Positions 8,946 to 19,423 of a DNA stretch of 64,000 nucleotides are shown here, one piece after another; the stretch's first letter is position 1, and each line of letters begins with the position of its first letter. The notes beneath the pieces were generated by a model that had not been told where the DNA came from, ran no database searches, and saw only the letters and a list, made by a program, of their open reading frames with translations. The stretch spans positions 199,759 through 263,758 of the forward strand of contig CAVOQC010000005.1 in NCBI GenBank assembly GCA_963698265.1, given 5' to 3'. The stretch is from FEB-7 sp963698265. GTDB taxonomy: Bacteria; Pseudomonadota; Gammaproteobacteria; Burkholderiales; Usitatibacteraceae. The position numbers and the translations under genes are program-made.

Positions 8946-9649
8946 TCATTCGCCGAGGTAGGCCTGGCGCACCTGCGGGTCGTCGAGGAGCCGGGACGCC
9001 TCGCCCGAGAGCGTGACCAGCCCGCTCTCCAGCACGTAGGCGCGCCGGCTCGCCTCCAGCGCCAGCCGCGCGTTCTGCTCGACGAGCAGCATCGTCACCC
9101 CCTCGGAGGCGATGAGGCGGATCACCTCGAAGATGCGCTCCACCATGAGCGGCGCGAGCCCCATGCTCGGCTCGTCCAGGAGCAGCAGCCGGGGGCGGCT
9201 CATGAGCGCGCGCCCGATGGCGAGCATCTGCTGCTCGCCGCCGGAGAGCGTGCCCGCCGTCTGCCGGCGGCGCTCCTTCAGGCGCGGGAAGAGCGAATAG
9301 ACGCGCTCGGCGTCTTGCGCCACGGCGACGCGGTCGTTGCGCGTGTAGGCGCCCATCGCGAGGTTTTCGTCGATCGTGAGCTGCGGAAAGACGCCGCGCC
9401 CCTCGGGGACGAGGGCGATGCCGCGCCTCGCGATCTCGTGGGGTTTCCGGCCCGCGATGTCCTCGCCGTCGTAGACGATGCGCCCGCCGGCGTGGGCGAT
9501 GCCGGTGATGGCGCGAAGGGTCGTGGTCTTTCCCGCGCCATTCGCGCCGATGAGGCAGACGAGCTCGCCCTGCTCGACGACGAGGTCGATGCCCTTCACG
9601 GCGCGGATGCCGCCGTAGTGGACCTCGACCTTCTCGAGCGCCAGCAGGC

Positions 9650-9653
<4 letters not shown>
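8946..9653 (-). CDS. livF: Branched-chain amino acid ABC transporter ATP-binding protein LivF
   Basis: A 235-aa ATPase with Walker A GANGAGKTT, signature LSGGEQQML and Walker B LLLLDEPSMGLAP. The N-terminus LALEKVEVHYGGIRAVKGI is characteristic of LivF. Translation starts at GTG 9653, whose GTGA overlaps the livG stop; the longer open frame upstream is a livG shadow. Last gene of the cluster livK-livH-livM-livG-livF. It energises import of Leu/Ile/Val or related amino or organic acids. Confidence 0.95.
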
Positions 9654-10436
<783 letters not shown>

Positions 10437-10462
<26 letters not shown>

Positions 10463-11543
10463 CGTCGCCGTCGCGGCCGGTCCTGAGCTCCCGCTTCCGG
10501 ACCGCCGAGGGCAGGAGCCCCGCGGGACGGAAGAGCATCATCAGGACCATCGCGAGCCCGAAGAGAAGCATGCGGATCACCTCGGGGTCGATGAGCGAGC
10601 GGCCGAAGAGCATGCGCTGCACCGGCTCCACCGTGTAGCGCAGGATCTCGGGCACGAACGAGAGCAGCACCGCGCCCAGGATCACGCCCCAGATGTTGCC
10701 CATGCCGCCCAGCACCACCATGGACAGGACCATGATGCTCTCGGTGAGGATGAAGCTCTCCGGGCTGATGAAGCCCTGGATCGAGGAAAACATCCCGCCG
10801 GCGATGCCGCCGAAGGAGGCGCCCATCGCGAAGGCGAGCAGTTTCATGTGCACGGTGTTGATGCCCATGGAGCGCGCGGCCATCTCGTCCTCGCGGATCG
10901 CCTCCCAGGCGCGGCCGATGCGCGAGTCCTGGAGCCTCAGGTTCACCACGATCACCACGAGCAGCACCGCGAGGAGGAAGTAGTAGTACTTGATGGTTCC
11001 GGAAAGCGCGATATCGCCGACGCGCGTGACGGTGCCGAAATCCATTCCGAGGAATCGCACGGGATCGATCGTGGCGATCCCCTTGGGCCCGTTGGTGAGG
11101 TTGAAGGGCTCGGAGAGGTTGTTCAGGAAGATGCGGATGATCTCGCCGAAGCCGAGGGTCACGATGGCGAGGTAGTCGCCGCGCAGCTTCAGCGTGGGAG
11201 CGCCCAGGATCACGCCGAAGAAGCACGCGACGGCGGCGCAGACGGGAAGGATGGCCCACCAGGGCAGGTGGAGGCCAAAGTGCGGCGAGGCGAGCAGCGC
11301 GTAGACGTAAGCCCCCACGGCGTAGAACGCGATGTAGCCCAGGTCGAGCAGCCCCGCGAAGCCCACCACGATGTTGAGCCCCAGCGAGAGCAGCACGAAG
11401 AGGATGGCGAGGTTGGTGATCCGCACCCACGCCGTGCCGGCCGCGGCCAGCGCGAAGGGCAGCGCCACGAGGGCGATGGCGATCAGCGCGAACCCGACCC
11501 ACTTCAACCGCGGGTCCGCGCGCAGGGCCGCCAGGTTCCCCAT
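10437..11543 (-). CDS. livM: Branched-chain amino acid ABC transporter permease LivM
   Basis: A 368-aa inner-membrane permease with about ten hydrophobic segments and family motifs LSLGLNIVVGFAGLLDLGYIAFYAVGAY (in parts), GDYLAIVTLGFGEIIRI and the cytoplasmic EAIREDEMAARSMGIN loop. ATG 11543 is two bases beyond the livH stop. The C-terminus ends in a run of Asp and one Lys (GDDDDDDDDK), unusual for LivM and encoded by the hexanucleotide repeat that overlaps the livG start. Confidence 0.95.
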
Positions 11544-11545
11544 GG

Positions 11546-12547
11546 TCACGCCCGGTCGCCGACGCGCTCGCCGAGCAGCCCCGAAGGCCGGAAGACCAGC
11601 ACGAGGATCAGGACGATGAACGCGTAGACGTCCTTGTAGTTGCTGCCGAAGAGGCTCGAGGTCGGGCTGCGCTCGCAAACTTCCGTGAAACCCGGCAGGA
11701 ACTTGTCCAGCAGGCACACGTTGGTGAAGTCGCCCACGTAGCCCGCGCCCAGGGACTCGATGAGGCCCATGAGGATGCCGCCGAGCACGGCGCCGGCGAG
11801 GTTGCCGATGCCGCCCAGCACCGCCGCGCTGAAGGCCTTGAGCCCCAGCAGGAACCCCATCTGGTAGTGCGCGACACCGTAGTAGCTGCCGACCATCACG
11901 CCCGCGACGGCGCCGAGCCCCGCGCCGATCACGAAGGTGGCCGAGATCACGCGGTTGATGTCGATTCCCATCAGGCCTGCCACCTGCGGATTCTGCGACG
12001 TGGCGCGCATGGCGATGCCGAGCTTCGTGCGGTGCACCAGCAGGAGCAGCCCCGCCATCATGGCGATGGAAGTGACGATGATCGTGATCTGGACGTTGGA
12101 AATCGCGGCACTCGTCGCCGGCGAGGACCCGAGGTAGAAGAGCTTCAGCTCCACGATCTGCGGGAAGGCGATGATGTTGCGGCTCCAGACGAGGAGCGCC
12201 AGGTGCTGCAGGACGATCGACATGCCGATCGCGGTGATGAGTGCCGCGAGCCGGGGCGCCTGGCGAAGCGGCCGGTAAGCCGCGCGCTCCACCGCGTAGC
12301 CCACCGCCATGCAGGTCGGCACGGCGATGAAGATCCCCGCGCCCACGATGAGGAGCGGTGGAAGCCCCGTCGGGGCGAGTGCCACGATCACCGAGAAGGC
12401 CACCATGCAGCCGATCATCACCACCTCGCCGTGGGCGAAGTTGATGAGCTGCACGATGCCGTAGACCATCGTATAGCCCAGCGCCACGACGGCGTACACG
12501 CAGCCGAGCGTGAGGCCGTTCACTATCTGCTGGAGGAAGATGTCCAG
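11546..12547 (-). CDS. livH: Branched-chain amino acid ABC transporter permease LivH
   Basis: An inner-membrane permease of about 333 aa with the LivH signatures GLTLGCVYAVVALGYTMVYGI, LINFAHGEVVMIG, EAAYRPLR-like ERAAYRPLR and AVLGGIGNLAGAVLGG. No ATG is present near the start. I place the start at CTG 12547: it restores the conserved MDIFLQQIVNGL N-terminus, and GAGGAG sits 7 bases upstream (12555-12560). The alternative GTG 12523 has no ribosome site and lacks the conserved seven residues. The C-terminal loop between residues about 265 and 295 is longer than in short LivH proteins. Confidence 0.93.
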   Translation of the reverse strand: MDIFLQQIVNGLTLGCVYAVVALGYTMVYGIVQLINFAHGEVVMIGCMVAFSVIVALAPTGLPPLLIVGAGIFIAVPTCMAVGYAVERAAYRPLRQAPRLAALITAIGMSIVLQHLALLVWSRNIIAFPQIVELKLFYLGSSPATSAAISNVQITIIVTSIAMMAGLLLLVHRTKLGIAMRATSQNPQVAGLMGIDINRVISATFVIGAGLGAVAGVMVGSYYGVAHYQMGFLLGLKAFSAAVLGGIGNLAGAVLGGILMGLIESLGAGYVGDFTNVCLLDKFLPGFTEVCERSPTSSLFGSNYKDVYAFIVLILVLVFRPSGLLGERVGDRA

Positions 12548-12592
12548 GGCGCGGCTCCTCGTCGATCAGGGGATTCTACGGAAAACGCCTCC

Positions 12593-12620
12593 AAAAAAAA
12601 CGGCACCGTTCCCGGTGCCG
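12593..12620 (-). terminator. Rho-independent terminator/attenuator between livK and livH
   Basis: On the minus strand CGGCACC-loop-GGTGCCG is followed by eight T residues (A-run at 12593-12600 on the plus strand). It lies after the binding-protein stop and before livH, so most transcripts would end after the abundantly needed binding protein, with read-through feeding the permease and ATPase genes. Confidence 0.9.
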
Positions 12621-12642
12621 CTTCTTCGACTGCGACGCGGTA

Positions 12643-13881
12643 TTACTTCTTGGGCGCGGCGGGCTTGGCGGCTTCCGCGGGCTTGGCGGCCTCGGCGGCC
12701 TGGGCGAACGGGGTGGACACCCCGTTCTTCACGACCGCGAGCGGCTTGATGTTGCCATCCTTCAGCCGGAAGATCGTGATCTCCGCGTCCTTGCGGTCGC
12801 CCTTGGCATCGAACTCGACCTTGCCGGTGGCGCCGGTGAAGGAGACGTTGTAGATCTCCGGGCCGAATTTCGCCGGGTCGGTGGAGTCGGCCTTCTTCAT
12901 GGCCTCGATCACCGCGAGCGTGGCGTCGTAGAAGTAGGGCGCGTACTGCTTCACGTCGCCGTACTTCGCCTTGAACGCCTCCAGGAACTCCTTGCTCGCC
13001 GCCTCGGCGGGCAGTCCCGCCTGCGAGCAGATGAGGCCCTCGGCCGCGGCACCGGCGAGCTTGGACATCTCGCTCGTGCAGGCGCCGTCGCCGAATGCGA
13101 AAGTGCTCTTGATGCCGAGTTCACGGGCCTGCTTGAGCATCGGGCCGCCGGTGGCGTCCATGCCGCCGTGGAAGATTACGTCCGGACCCCGCGACTTCAC
13201 CTTGGTGAGCACCGCCTTGAAGTCGGTTTCCTTGTCCGTCACGCGCTCGCGCGTCACGACGGAAACCTTGGCGCCCTTGAGGTACTTCTCGACCTCGTTG
13301 GCGAGGCCTTCGCCGTACGCGGTCTTGTCGTCCAGGATGGCGACCTTCTTGGCCTTGAGGTCGGAGGCGATGTAGGCGGCGATGGCCGGGCCCTGCTGGT
13401 CGTCGCGGCCGACGGTGCGGAACACGCCCTTCAGGCCGCGCTCGGTGAGCGTCGGGTTGGTGGCCGCACCGGAGACGACCGGAATGCCCGCCTTCGTGTA
13501 GATCTCGGAGGCCGGGATGGTGACGCCGGAGTTCAGGTGCCCGATCACGGCGGCGACCTTGGCGTCGACGAGCTTCTGCGCGACCGTCGTGCCCGTCTTC
13601 GGGTCGGCCTGGTCGTCCTCGCTCATCATCTTGAACGTGACCGGCATGCCGCCGATCACCAGCTTCTTGTCGTTCGCCTGGGCCACGGCAAGCGCGGTGC
13701 CGTTCTCATCGTCCTTGCCGAGGTGCGCGATCGAGCCGGTGAGGGGGCCCGCGTGGGCGATGGTGACGGTGACGCCGGCGGGGGCTGCAGCCTTGGGGGC
13801 GGGCTTCGGCTCTTCCTTGCCGCAGGCCGCGACGCCAAGGGCGAGGGCGACCGCGAGGGCGAGCTTCGTGGAACGGTTCAT
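12643..13881 (-). CDS. Branched-chain amino acid ABC transporter substrate-binding lipoprotein
   Basis: A 412-aa periplasmic binding protein (Leu/Ile/Val type, Peripla_BP_6). ATG 13881 starts a lipoprotein signal peptide with lipobox GVAAC (Cys20), so it is probably membrane-anchored rather than free. Mature motifs include VTIAHAGPLTGSIAHLGKD, IGHLNSGVTIPAS, VFRTVGRDDQQGPA and FHGGMDATGGPML. An Ala/Lys/Pro-rich tail (AAEAAKPAEAAKPAAPKK) ends the protein. It is the first gene of the liv cluster; ligand may be Leu/Ile/Val or another amino acid. Called livK-type by position, but the symbol is left open. Confidence 0.93.
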   Translation of the reverse strand: MNRSTKLALAVALALGVAACGKEEPKPAPKAAAPAGVTVTIAHAGPLTGSIAHLGKDDENGTALAVAQANDKKLVIGGMPVTFKMMSEDDQADPKTGTTVAQKLVDAKVAAVIGHLNSGVTIPASEIYTKAGIPVVSGAATNPTLTERGLKGVFRTVGRDDQQGPAIAAYIASDLKAKKVAILDDKTAYGEGLANEVEKYLKGAKVSVVTRERVTDKETDFKAVLTKVKSRGPDVIFHGGMDATGGPMLKQARELGIKSTFAFGDGACTSEMSKLAGAAAEGLICSQAGLPAEAASKEFLEAFKAKYGDVKQYAPYFYDATLAVIEAMKKADSTDPAKFGPEIYNVSFTGATGKVEFDAKGDRKDAEITIFRLKDGNIKPLAVVKNGVSTPFAQAAEAAKPAEAAKPAAPKK

Positions 13882-14016
13882 CGAGGTGTCTCCTGGTGGA
13901 ATGGGGTGGTAGGCCCGGCTTCGGGCCCGGAAATGGGGGTGAAGCGCGCGATTATAGCGGCTGCACGGGCACGGCGTGGCCGATATCGGGCGCCGAAACG
14001 CCCCGCAGCGGGCCAG

Positions 14017-14043
14017 AAAAAAGCCGGCACGAGGCCGGCTTTT
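14017..14043. terminator. Rho-independent terminator after cytochrome c gene
   Basis: A hairpin of AGCCGGC and GCCGGCT arms flanked by A-run on one side and TTTT on the other, located just beyond the cytochrome c stop at 14065 on the minus strand. It can act leftwards, separating the cytochrome gene from the liv cluster. Confidence 0.85.
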
Positions 14044-14064
14044 CAACGTAAGCGATCGCTTACA

Positions 14065-14376
14065 TTACTTGGTCATGAGGATCCAGTGCACGAGGGTCTT
14101 CACGTCCTCGTCCTTCACGTTGGCGTTGGGGGGCATCGGGACCTGTCCCCAGGTGCCCACGCCACCCTTCTTGACCTTCTCGGCGAGCATGGCTTCGGCC
14201 TTCGCGTTGCCCGCGTACTTCTTGGCGACGTCCTTGTAGGACGGGCCGACGAGCTTCTTGTCGACGGCGTGGCAGGCGGTGCAGGCGTTCTTCGTCGCGA
14301 GCTCCATGCTGGCGAGGGCCGGCGCGGCGGCGAAAGCGAGGCCGAGCGCGGCGATGACGAGACCAGACTTCTTCAT
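14065..14376 (-). CDS. Small periplasmic cytochrome c (c551/c552 type)
   Basis: A 103-aa protein with signal peptide (LVIAALGLAFAAAPALAS), a single heme site CTACH and the class I Met ligand region VPMPPNANVKDEDVKTLVHWIL. This is the c551/c552 pattern of a soluble electron carrier. The start is ATG 14376, not the ATG three codons upstream, because AAGGAG abuts the upstream ATG and sits nine bases before this one. It is divergently ordered from nothing close; the DUF255 gene ends 14 bases upstream on the same strand. Confidence 0.93.
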   Translation of the reverse strand: MKKSGLVIAALGLAFAAAPALASMELATKNACTACHAVDKKLVGPSYKDVAKKYAGNAKAEAMLAEKVKKGGVGTWGQVPMPPNANVKDEDVKTLVHWILMTK

Positions 14377-14389
14377 GAGCAACATCTCC

Positions 14390-16468
14390 TTATGCGGAAC
14401 GGTTGGGGGTTGGCGCGGAACCTGTAATTTTCAGGGCTTTCAGGGTTTCGCGCAATCGCCCCGGCTCGTTGAGCGGAGCCATACAAGTAACGCCCTCGCA
14501 TACCCAGGCGTTGACAGCCGGCCCGGCCGGTTTCGCGAGCGGCGGCGGCAGCCCCGCCGGCGCGCCGGGAACGAAGAGCACGAGGGCCTCGGGCCGGTAG
14601 TCCCGGCGCAGCGCCTCGCGCCACGCGCCGAGGCCCGCTTCCGGGCCGTTCACGAGGACCGTGGTCGGCGGGCGAAGGGTTTCCTCGAGGGTGGCCAGCA
14701 GGCTTCCGAATCCCGCCGGGCTCTTTGCCATGGCCGGCCAGAAGATCGCGAGCGCCGCCTCGGCGGCCTGCTGGAAGCGCGTTTCGCCTGACAGGAACGC
14801 GAGGCGGTTCAGCGCCCAGGCCGCGACCCCGTTGCCCGAGGGCGTGGCGTTGTCATGCCCGGGCTTGGGCCGGTGGATGAGGCGCTCATGGTCGTGGGAG
14901 GTGAAGAAGAACCCGCCGCCGTTCGCGTCCTGGAAGGATTCGAGGAGGGCGTCCCCGAGGGCCTCGGCCCAGGCGAGGTCGGCCGGGCGGAAATCGGCCT
15001 GCAGCACCTCGAGGAGGGCGGCCAACAGGAAGGCGTAGTCGTCGAGATAGGCGTTCAGGTGCGACTTGCCGTCCTTGTGGGTGGCGAGCAGCCGGTCGTC
15101 CTTCCACAGCGTCTCGCGGATGAAGTCGAGCGCGCGGCGGGCCGAGGCGAGCCAGTCGGGGCGGTCGAAGACGCGCGCGGCATGGGCCATCCCGCCGATC
15201 ATGAGAGCGTTCCACGAGGTGAGGATCTTGTCGTCGCGGCCCGGCCGCACGCGCTTTTCGCGCGCCGCGAGGAGCTTCGTGCGGGCCGAGGCGAGGCGCG
15301 ATCGCGCGGCATCCGGGTCGATGCCGAGCGACGCGGCCACGGCATCGAGCGGCACGGCGACAACCGGGTTCCAGGCATGGCCCTCGAAGTTCGGGGCGCG
15401 GTCGAAGCCGTAGTGCGGGATCGCGACTTCGCCTTCCTCCTTCGAGAGAGCCGCGCGCACCTCCTCGCGGCTCCAGACGTAGAACCGGCCCTCCTCGCCC
15501 TCGGAGTCGGCGTCGAGCGAGGAGTAGTAGCCGCCCTCGGGCGACTGCATCTCGCGCATCACCCAGGCGGCCGTCTCCTCCGCCGTGCGCGCGAAGAGCG
15601 CCTCGCCGGTGATCGCCCAGGCACCGGCGTAGAGGCGCAGGAGCTGGCCATTGTCGTAGAGCATCTTCTCGAAGTGCGGGATCGCCCAGTCGTCGTCGAC
15701 GCTGTAGCGCGCGAAGCCGCCGCCCAGCTGGTCGAAGAGGCCGCCCTGCGCCATCTTCGCGAGCGTGAGCGTGGCCATGGCGAGCGATCGCCCGTCGCCC
15801 GTCCTCGCGAAATCGCGCAGGCAGGTCTCGATCGTGTCGGGGTGCGGAAACTTGGGCGCCCGGCCGAAGCCGCCGCGCTCGCGGTCGAAGTTGCCCTCGT
15901 GGAAGGCGATCGCCGCGCGCAGCGGCTCGCCGGAGAAATCGGAAGCGTGCGCGGCGCCGCGCGGCTGCGTGCGCGAGAGGGCGGCGACGATCTCGCCTCC
16001 CTGCGCCTCGATCGCGTCGCGCTTCTCGTCGTAGAAGCCGCGCACGCGCCGCATGAGATCCACGAATCCCGGCAGGCCGTACTTCGTCTGCCTCGGGAAG
16101 TAGGTCCCGCCGAAGAAGGGCACCTGGTCGGGCGAAAGAAACATCGTGAGCGGCCAGCCGCCGCTGCGCTGGGTGAGCATCTGCTGGGCGAGCTGGTAGA
16201 TCTGGTCGATGTCGGGGCGCTCCTCGCGGTCGACCTTCACGTTCACGAAGAGATCGTTCATCACCGCCGCCACTTCGGGGTCCTCGAAAGACTCGTGGGC
16301 CATCACGTGGCACCAGTGGCAGGCGGAGTAGCCCACGGACAGCAGGATGGGCCTGCCCGATTCGCGCGCGAGCGCAAGCGCCTCCTCGCCCCACGGATAC
16401 CAGTCGACGGGGTTTTCCGCGTGCTGCTGGAGGTAGGGGCTGGTTTCCTGCGCGAGGCGGTTGGCCAT
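14390..16468 (-). CDS. DUF255 / YyaL-SSP411 family thioredoxin-domain protein
   Basis: A 692-aa protein. The N-terminal third is a thioredoxin fold with CHWCHVM (about residues 50-56) and VKVDREERPDID; the C-terminal two thirds look like an (alpha/alpha)6 barrel similar to N-acylglucosamine epimerases. This is the widely conserved SSP411/YyaL family whose substrate is unknown. No signal peptide is seen, so it should be cytoplasmic. The length is typical. Translation from ATG 16468, MANRLAQETSPYLQQHA, matches the family start. Confidence 0.95.
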   Translation of the reverse strand: MANRLAQETSPYLQQHAENPVDWYPWGEEALALARESGRPILLSVGYSACHWCHVMAHESFEDPEVAAVMNDLFVNVKVDREERPDIDQIYQLAQQMLTQRSGGWPLTMFLSPDQVPFFGGTYFPRQTKYGLPGFVDLMRRVRGFYDEKRDAIEAQGGEIVAALSRTQPRGAAHASDFSGEPLRAAIAFHEGNFDRERGGFGRAPKFPHPDTIETCLRDFARTGDGRSLAMATLTLAKMAQGGLFDQLGGGFARYSVDDDWAIPHFEKMLYDNGQLLRLYAGAWAITGEALFARTAEETAAWVMREMQSPEGGYYSSLDADSEGEEGRFYVWSREEVRAALSKEEGEVAIPHYGFDRAPNFEGHAWNPVVAVPLDAVAASLGIDPDAARSRLASARTKLLAAREKRVRPGRDDKILTSWNALMIGGMAHAARVFDRPDWLASARRALDFIRETLWKDDRLLATHKDGKSHLNAYLDDYAFLLAALLEVLQADFRPADLAWAEALGDALLESFQDANGGGFFFTSHDHERLIHRPKPGHDNATPSGNGVAAWALNRLAFLSGETRFQQAAEAALAIFWPAMAKSPAGFGSLLATLEETLRPPTTVLVNGPEAGLGAWREALRRDYRPEALVLFVPGAPAGLPPPLAKPAGPAVNAWVCEGVTCMAPLNEPGRLRETLKALKITGSAPTPNRSA

Positions 16469-16519
16469 GCAGGGATGCTACCGCGTTCGCCGCGATGCAC
16501 GGCCCGGGGGGCGACTGCG

Positions 16520-17404
16520 CTACGCGGCCGGCCGGCGAAACGGCAGCCGCACCAGCCCCAGGGCGAGCGCGCATCCGGCCAGCACGATCGCGCATCCCGC
16601 GAGGCGCCCCGGCGTCACGGGCTCGCCCAGCAGCAGCACGCCCCAGAAGATGCCGAACACCGGGATGAGGAGCGTGACCATCAGCGCCTTCACGGGCCCC
16701 AGGTCCGCGATCAGCCGGTAGTAGAGGATGAAGGCCGCGCCGGTGCTGAACACGCCAAGGGCGGCAATGCTCGCCCATGCGTGCACCGGAACCGGCGCGG
16801 CGAGCGCGGACCATGGCGTGAAGGGCGCAAGCGCCGCCGCGGCGATGAGGCAACTCACCGCGGAGAGCGCGCTCGAGGGCGCGTCCTTCAGGTGGACTTT
16901 CGTAAACACGCTCACCCAGCCGTAGCACGCGCACGCGAGGAGGGTCAGCATGCAGGCAAGGAGTTCGCCCGCGCTCATCGGCCTCGGCGTCCACCCCAGG
17001 AGGATCGCGATGCCGGCGATCGAGAGCGCGATGCCGGAGAGCTTCTCCACCGTGAGCCGGTCGCGGATCCAGATCGAGGCGACGATCGCCGAGAAGATGG
17101 GCGAGGTGGTGTTCAGGATCGCGGCGGTCGAGGCGTCAATCGTCTTTACCGCCGTGCCGATGAGCCAGAAGGGCGCGGCGACGCCAACCAGCCCGATCAC
17201 GAGGTAGCCGCGCCAGTGCCGGCGCAGCGCGAAGCTGCGCCGGGTGAGGACGATGAAGGCGGCGAGCACGAGTCCCCCCGCGAGCGTCCTGCCCTCCACG
17301 ACCCACTCCGCGCCGACGTGGGGGACGGCCAGGCGCATGAAGAGGTACGAAGCGCCCCAGAGTGCGCCGAGGGCCGCGAGCCGCGCGAGGTCGGCAGGCC
17401 TCAA
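16520..17404 (-). CDS. EamA/DMT family transporter
   Basis: A 294-aa inner-membrane protein with ten predicted helices in two EamA repeats (LAALGALWGASYLFMRLA and WASIAALGVFSTGAAFILYYRLI begin the repeats). Such proteins export metabolites or amino acids. The start is TTG 17404, where TTGA overlaps the ogt stop by four bases; the longer open frame upstream is a shadow of ogt. It closes a three-gene unit alkA-ogt-eamA; a link to alkylation damage is only positional. Confidence 0.88.
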   Translation of the reverse strand: MRPADLARLAALGALWGASYLFMRLAVPHVGAEWVVEGRTLAGGLVLAAFIVLTRRSFALRRHWRGYLVIGLVGVAAPFWLIGTAVKTIDASTAAILNTTSPIFSAIVASIWIRDRLTVEKLSGIALSIAGIAILLGWTPRPMSAGELLACMLTLLACACYGWVSVFTKVHLKDAPSSALSAVSCLIAAAALAPFTPWSALAAPVPVHAWASIAALGVFSTGAAFILYYRLIADLGPVKALMVTLLIPVFGIFWGVLLLGEPVTPGRLAGCAIVLAGCALALGLVRLPFRRPAA

Positions 17405-17895
17405 GCGGGCGATTCCTCGATGGCACCCTCGAGGACGAGCAGCCGCTCCTTGCGGCACAGGCCGCCCGCGTAGCCGGTGAGCGCGCCGTCCGCGCCCACG
17501 ATGCGGTGGCACGGGACGACGAGGGCGAGGGGATTGCGCCCCGTGGCCGCACCCGCGGCACGCGCCGAACCCGGGGACCCGGCGCGCGCGGCGAGCTCCG
17601 CGTACGTGAGCGTCTCACCGAAGGGGACGCGGGCGATCTCCCGCCACACGCGCAGCTGGAAGGGTGTCCCGCGCGGCGCGAGCGGCAGGTCGAAGCGCCC
17701 GCGCTCGCCGGCAAAATACTCGGCGACCTGCGCAGCGCAATCGCGAAGCGGCTGCCCCGCGGGATCCTCGATCCAGTCCGCGCCGATCGCGGGCGCGTAC
17801 TTCGCGTCCTCGAAGTCGAGGCCGGCGAGTTGGCCGTCGATGGCGATGGCGATCATGGCGCCCAGGGGTGTCGAGAGGCGGGCGTAGCGGGTCAT
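17401..17895 (-). CDS. ogt: Methylated-DNA-[protein]-cysteine S-methyltransferase
   Basis: A 164-aa DNA repair protein that takes the methyl group from O6-methylguanine onto its own cysteine. The active-site motif VVPCHRIV has Cys129; upstream are the HTH residues VPFGETLTYAELA and the Arg-finger region GRNPLAL. The protein is Ogt-sized, without an Ada domain. It begins one base after the stop of the Ada/AlkA-type gene, so the two are almost certainly co-transcribed. Confidence 0.96.
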   Translation of the reverse strand: MTRYARLSTPLGAMIAIAIDGQLAGLDFEDAKYAPAIGADWIEDPAGQPLRDCAAQVAEYFAGERGRFDLPLAPRGTPFQLRVWREIARVPFGETLTYAELAARAGSPGSARAAGAATGRNPLALVVPCHRIVGADGALTGYAGGLCRKERLLVLEGAIEESPA

Positions 17896-17896
17896 G

Positions 17897-19348
17897 TCAT
17901 TTTCCTTGGCTAGCGGATTCTAGGGATTTCCACAGGTGCAGCACGGCATAGGAGCGCCACGGGCGCCAGGCCTCGGCCGTGGCGAGCGCTCGCCGCCCGT
18001 TCGTCTCGCCCAGCGCCTTGAGGACCGCGACGTCGGGGTGCGGAAAGGCGTCGGGCCACGCGAGCGCGCGCATGGCGATGTAGTGCGCGGTCCACGGGCC
18101 GACGCCGGGGATGGCCTCGAGCGCGGCGAGCGTCGCGTCGACCGGCGCGTCGGGGTCCAGGCGAAGCACCCCGGCGTCGATGGCACCGGCGAGCGCCACG
18201 ATGGCGCGGGCGCGCGTAGCGATGATCCCGAGCGCGGCGATGTCACCGGGCGCCGCCGCGGCGATCCGCGCGGCCGGCGGGAACAGGCGGTCGAGGCCCG
18301 CGTGCGGCGTCTCGATCGGTTCTCCGAAGGCGCGGGCGAAGCGGCCCGCGATCGTGGTCGCGGCCGCCACCGTCACCTGCTGCCCGAGGATCGCGCGCAC
18401 CGCGATCTCGAAGCCGTCGACGGCGCCGGGAAGGCGAAGACCCGGGTGGGCCGCGGCGAGCGGGCCCAGCGCGCCCGCGATCTCGTCGGGACGGCAGGCG
18501 AGATCCAGGAGCGGCTTCACGCGCGCGAGCAGAGTCGGCACCGCGCCCGCGAGGGACGCGCTCGCCGTCACGCGCAGCGCCGCCTTGCGGGGCGAGGCCG
18601 CCACCTCGATCCATCCGGCGTGAGTCTTGCCTGCGCGTTCCAGCCGGATCGTCCGCCGGTAGCGGCGCGCGTCGACCGCCTCGACGCCGGCCACCGCGCG
18701 GCGGCCGAGGAAGGCGAGCATCGCGGGCCAGTCGTAGGGCGGGCGGTAGGCGAGGTCGAAGGCCATGCGGTCGGCGTCGGCGCGGGCCGGCGCGGACCGA
18801 CGCAACCCGCCCGGCGTCATGCGGTAACGCGTGCGGAAGAGATCGTTGAAGCGGCGCAGGCTTGAGAAACCGCTCGCCATCGCCACTTCGAGGACGGGCA
18901 GCGCGGTGTCGGTGAGGAGCCGCTTGGCGAGCAGAAGGCGCTGCGTCTGCGCGTAGTCCACGGGCGAGACGCCGAACTCCTGCTGGAAGACGCGGCGCAG
19001 GTGGCGGTCGGTGACGCCCAGGGCGGCGGCGACACCCGCGAGGCTCGCGTCCTCCAGCCCCCCGTCCTCGATCATCCCCGCGGCCGATTGCGCGAGGCGC
19101 CGGTTCGCATCGACCGCGGCATAGCCGGGCGCGAGTTCGGGCCGGCAGCGCAGGCAAGGGCGGAAGCCGCCGGCCTCGGCGGCCGCCGCACTCGGAAAGT
19201 AGCGGCAGTTGCGCGCGAGCGGCGTCTTCGCCGTGCACACCGGGCGGCAGTAGATGCCGGTGGTGCCCACGCCCACGAAGAAGCGCCCGTCGAAGCGGGA
19301 GTCGTGGGTGCGCAGGGCCCGGTAGCACTGGTCTGGGTCGAGATGCAT
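17897..19348 (-). CDS. alkA: Ada-type regulator fused to AlkA 3-methyladenine DNA glycosylase
   Basis: A 483-aa protein. Residues 1-80 are the Ada zinc domain with Cys34, Cys38, Cys65 and Cys68 (GIYCRPVC, FRPCLRC), where Cys34 would accept a methyl group from phosphotriesters. An AraC-type HTH follows (about 90-185), then an AlkA N-domain and the HhH-GPD glycosylase domain (AIPGVGPWTAHYIAMRAL). It can sense methylation, activate transcription and excise alkylated bases. Start ATG 19348 gives the conserved LDPDQCYRAL. It heads the operon with ogt and probably controls it. Confidence 0.95.
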   Translation of the reverse strand: MHLDPDQCYRALRTHDSRFDGRFFVGVGTTGIYCRPVCTAKTPLARNCRYFPSAAAAEAGGFRPCLRCRPELAPGYAAVDANRRLAQSAAGMIEDGGLEDASLAGVAAALGVTDRHLRRVFQQEFGVSPVDYAQTQRLLLAKRLLTDTALPVLEVAMASGFSSLRRFNDLFRTRYRMTPGGLRRSAPARADADRMAFDLAYRPPYDWPAMLAFLGRRAVAGVEAVDARRYRRTIRLERAGKTHAGWIEVAASPRKAALRVTASASLAGAVPTLLARVKPLLDLACRPDEIAGALGPLAAAHPGLRLPGAVDGFEIAVRAILGQQVTVAAATTIAGRFARAFGEPIETPHAGLDRLFPPAARIAAAAPGDIAALGIIATRARAIVALAGAIDAGVLRLDPDAPVDATLAALEAIPGVGPWTAHYIAMRALAWPDAFPHPDVAVLKALGETNGRRALATAEAWRPWRSYAVLHLWKSLESASQGK

Positions 19349-19423
19349 GGGCGCATTATCCGCCGCCTCCCCCGGGCCCGCTCGCCGTTTTCGGACATCG
19401 TATCCGGCCGCCATAATGGCCTG

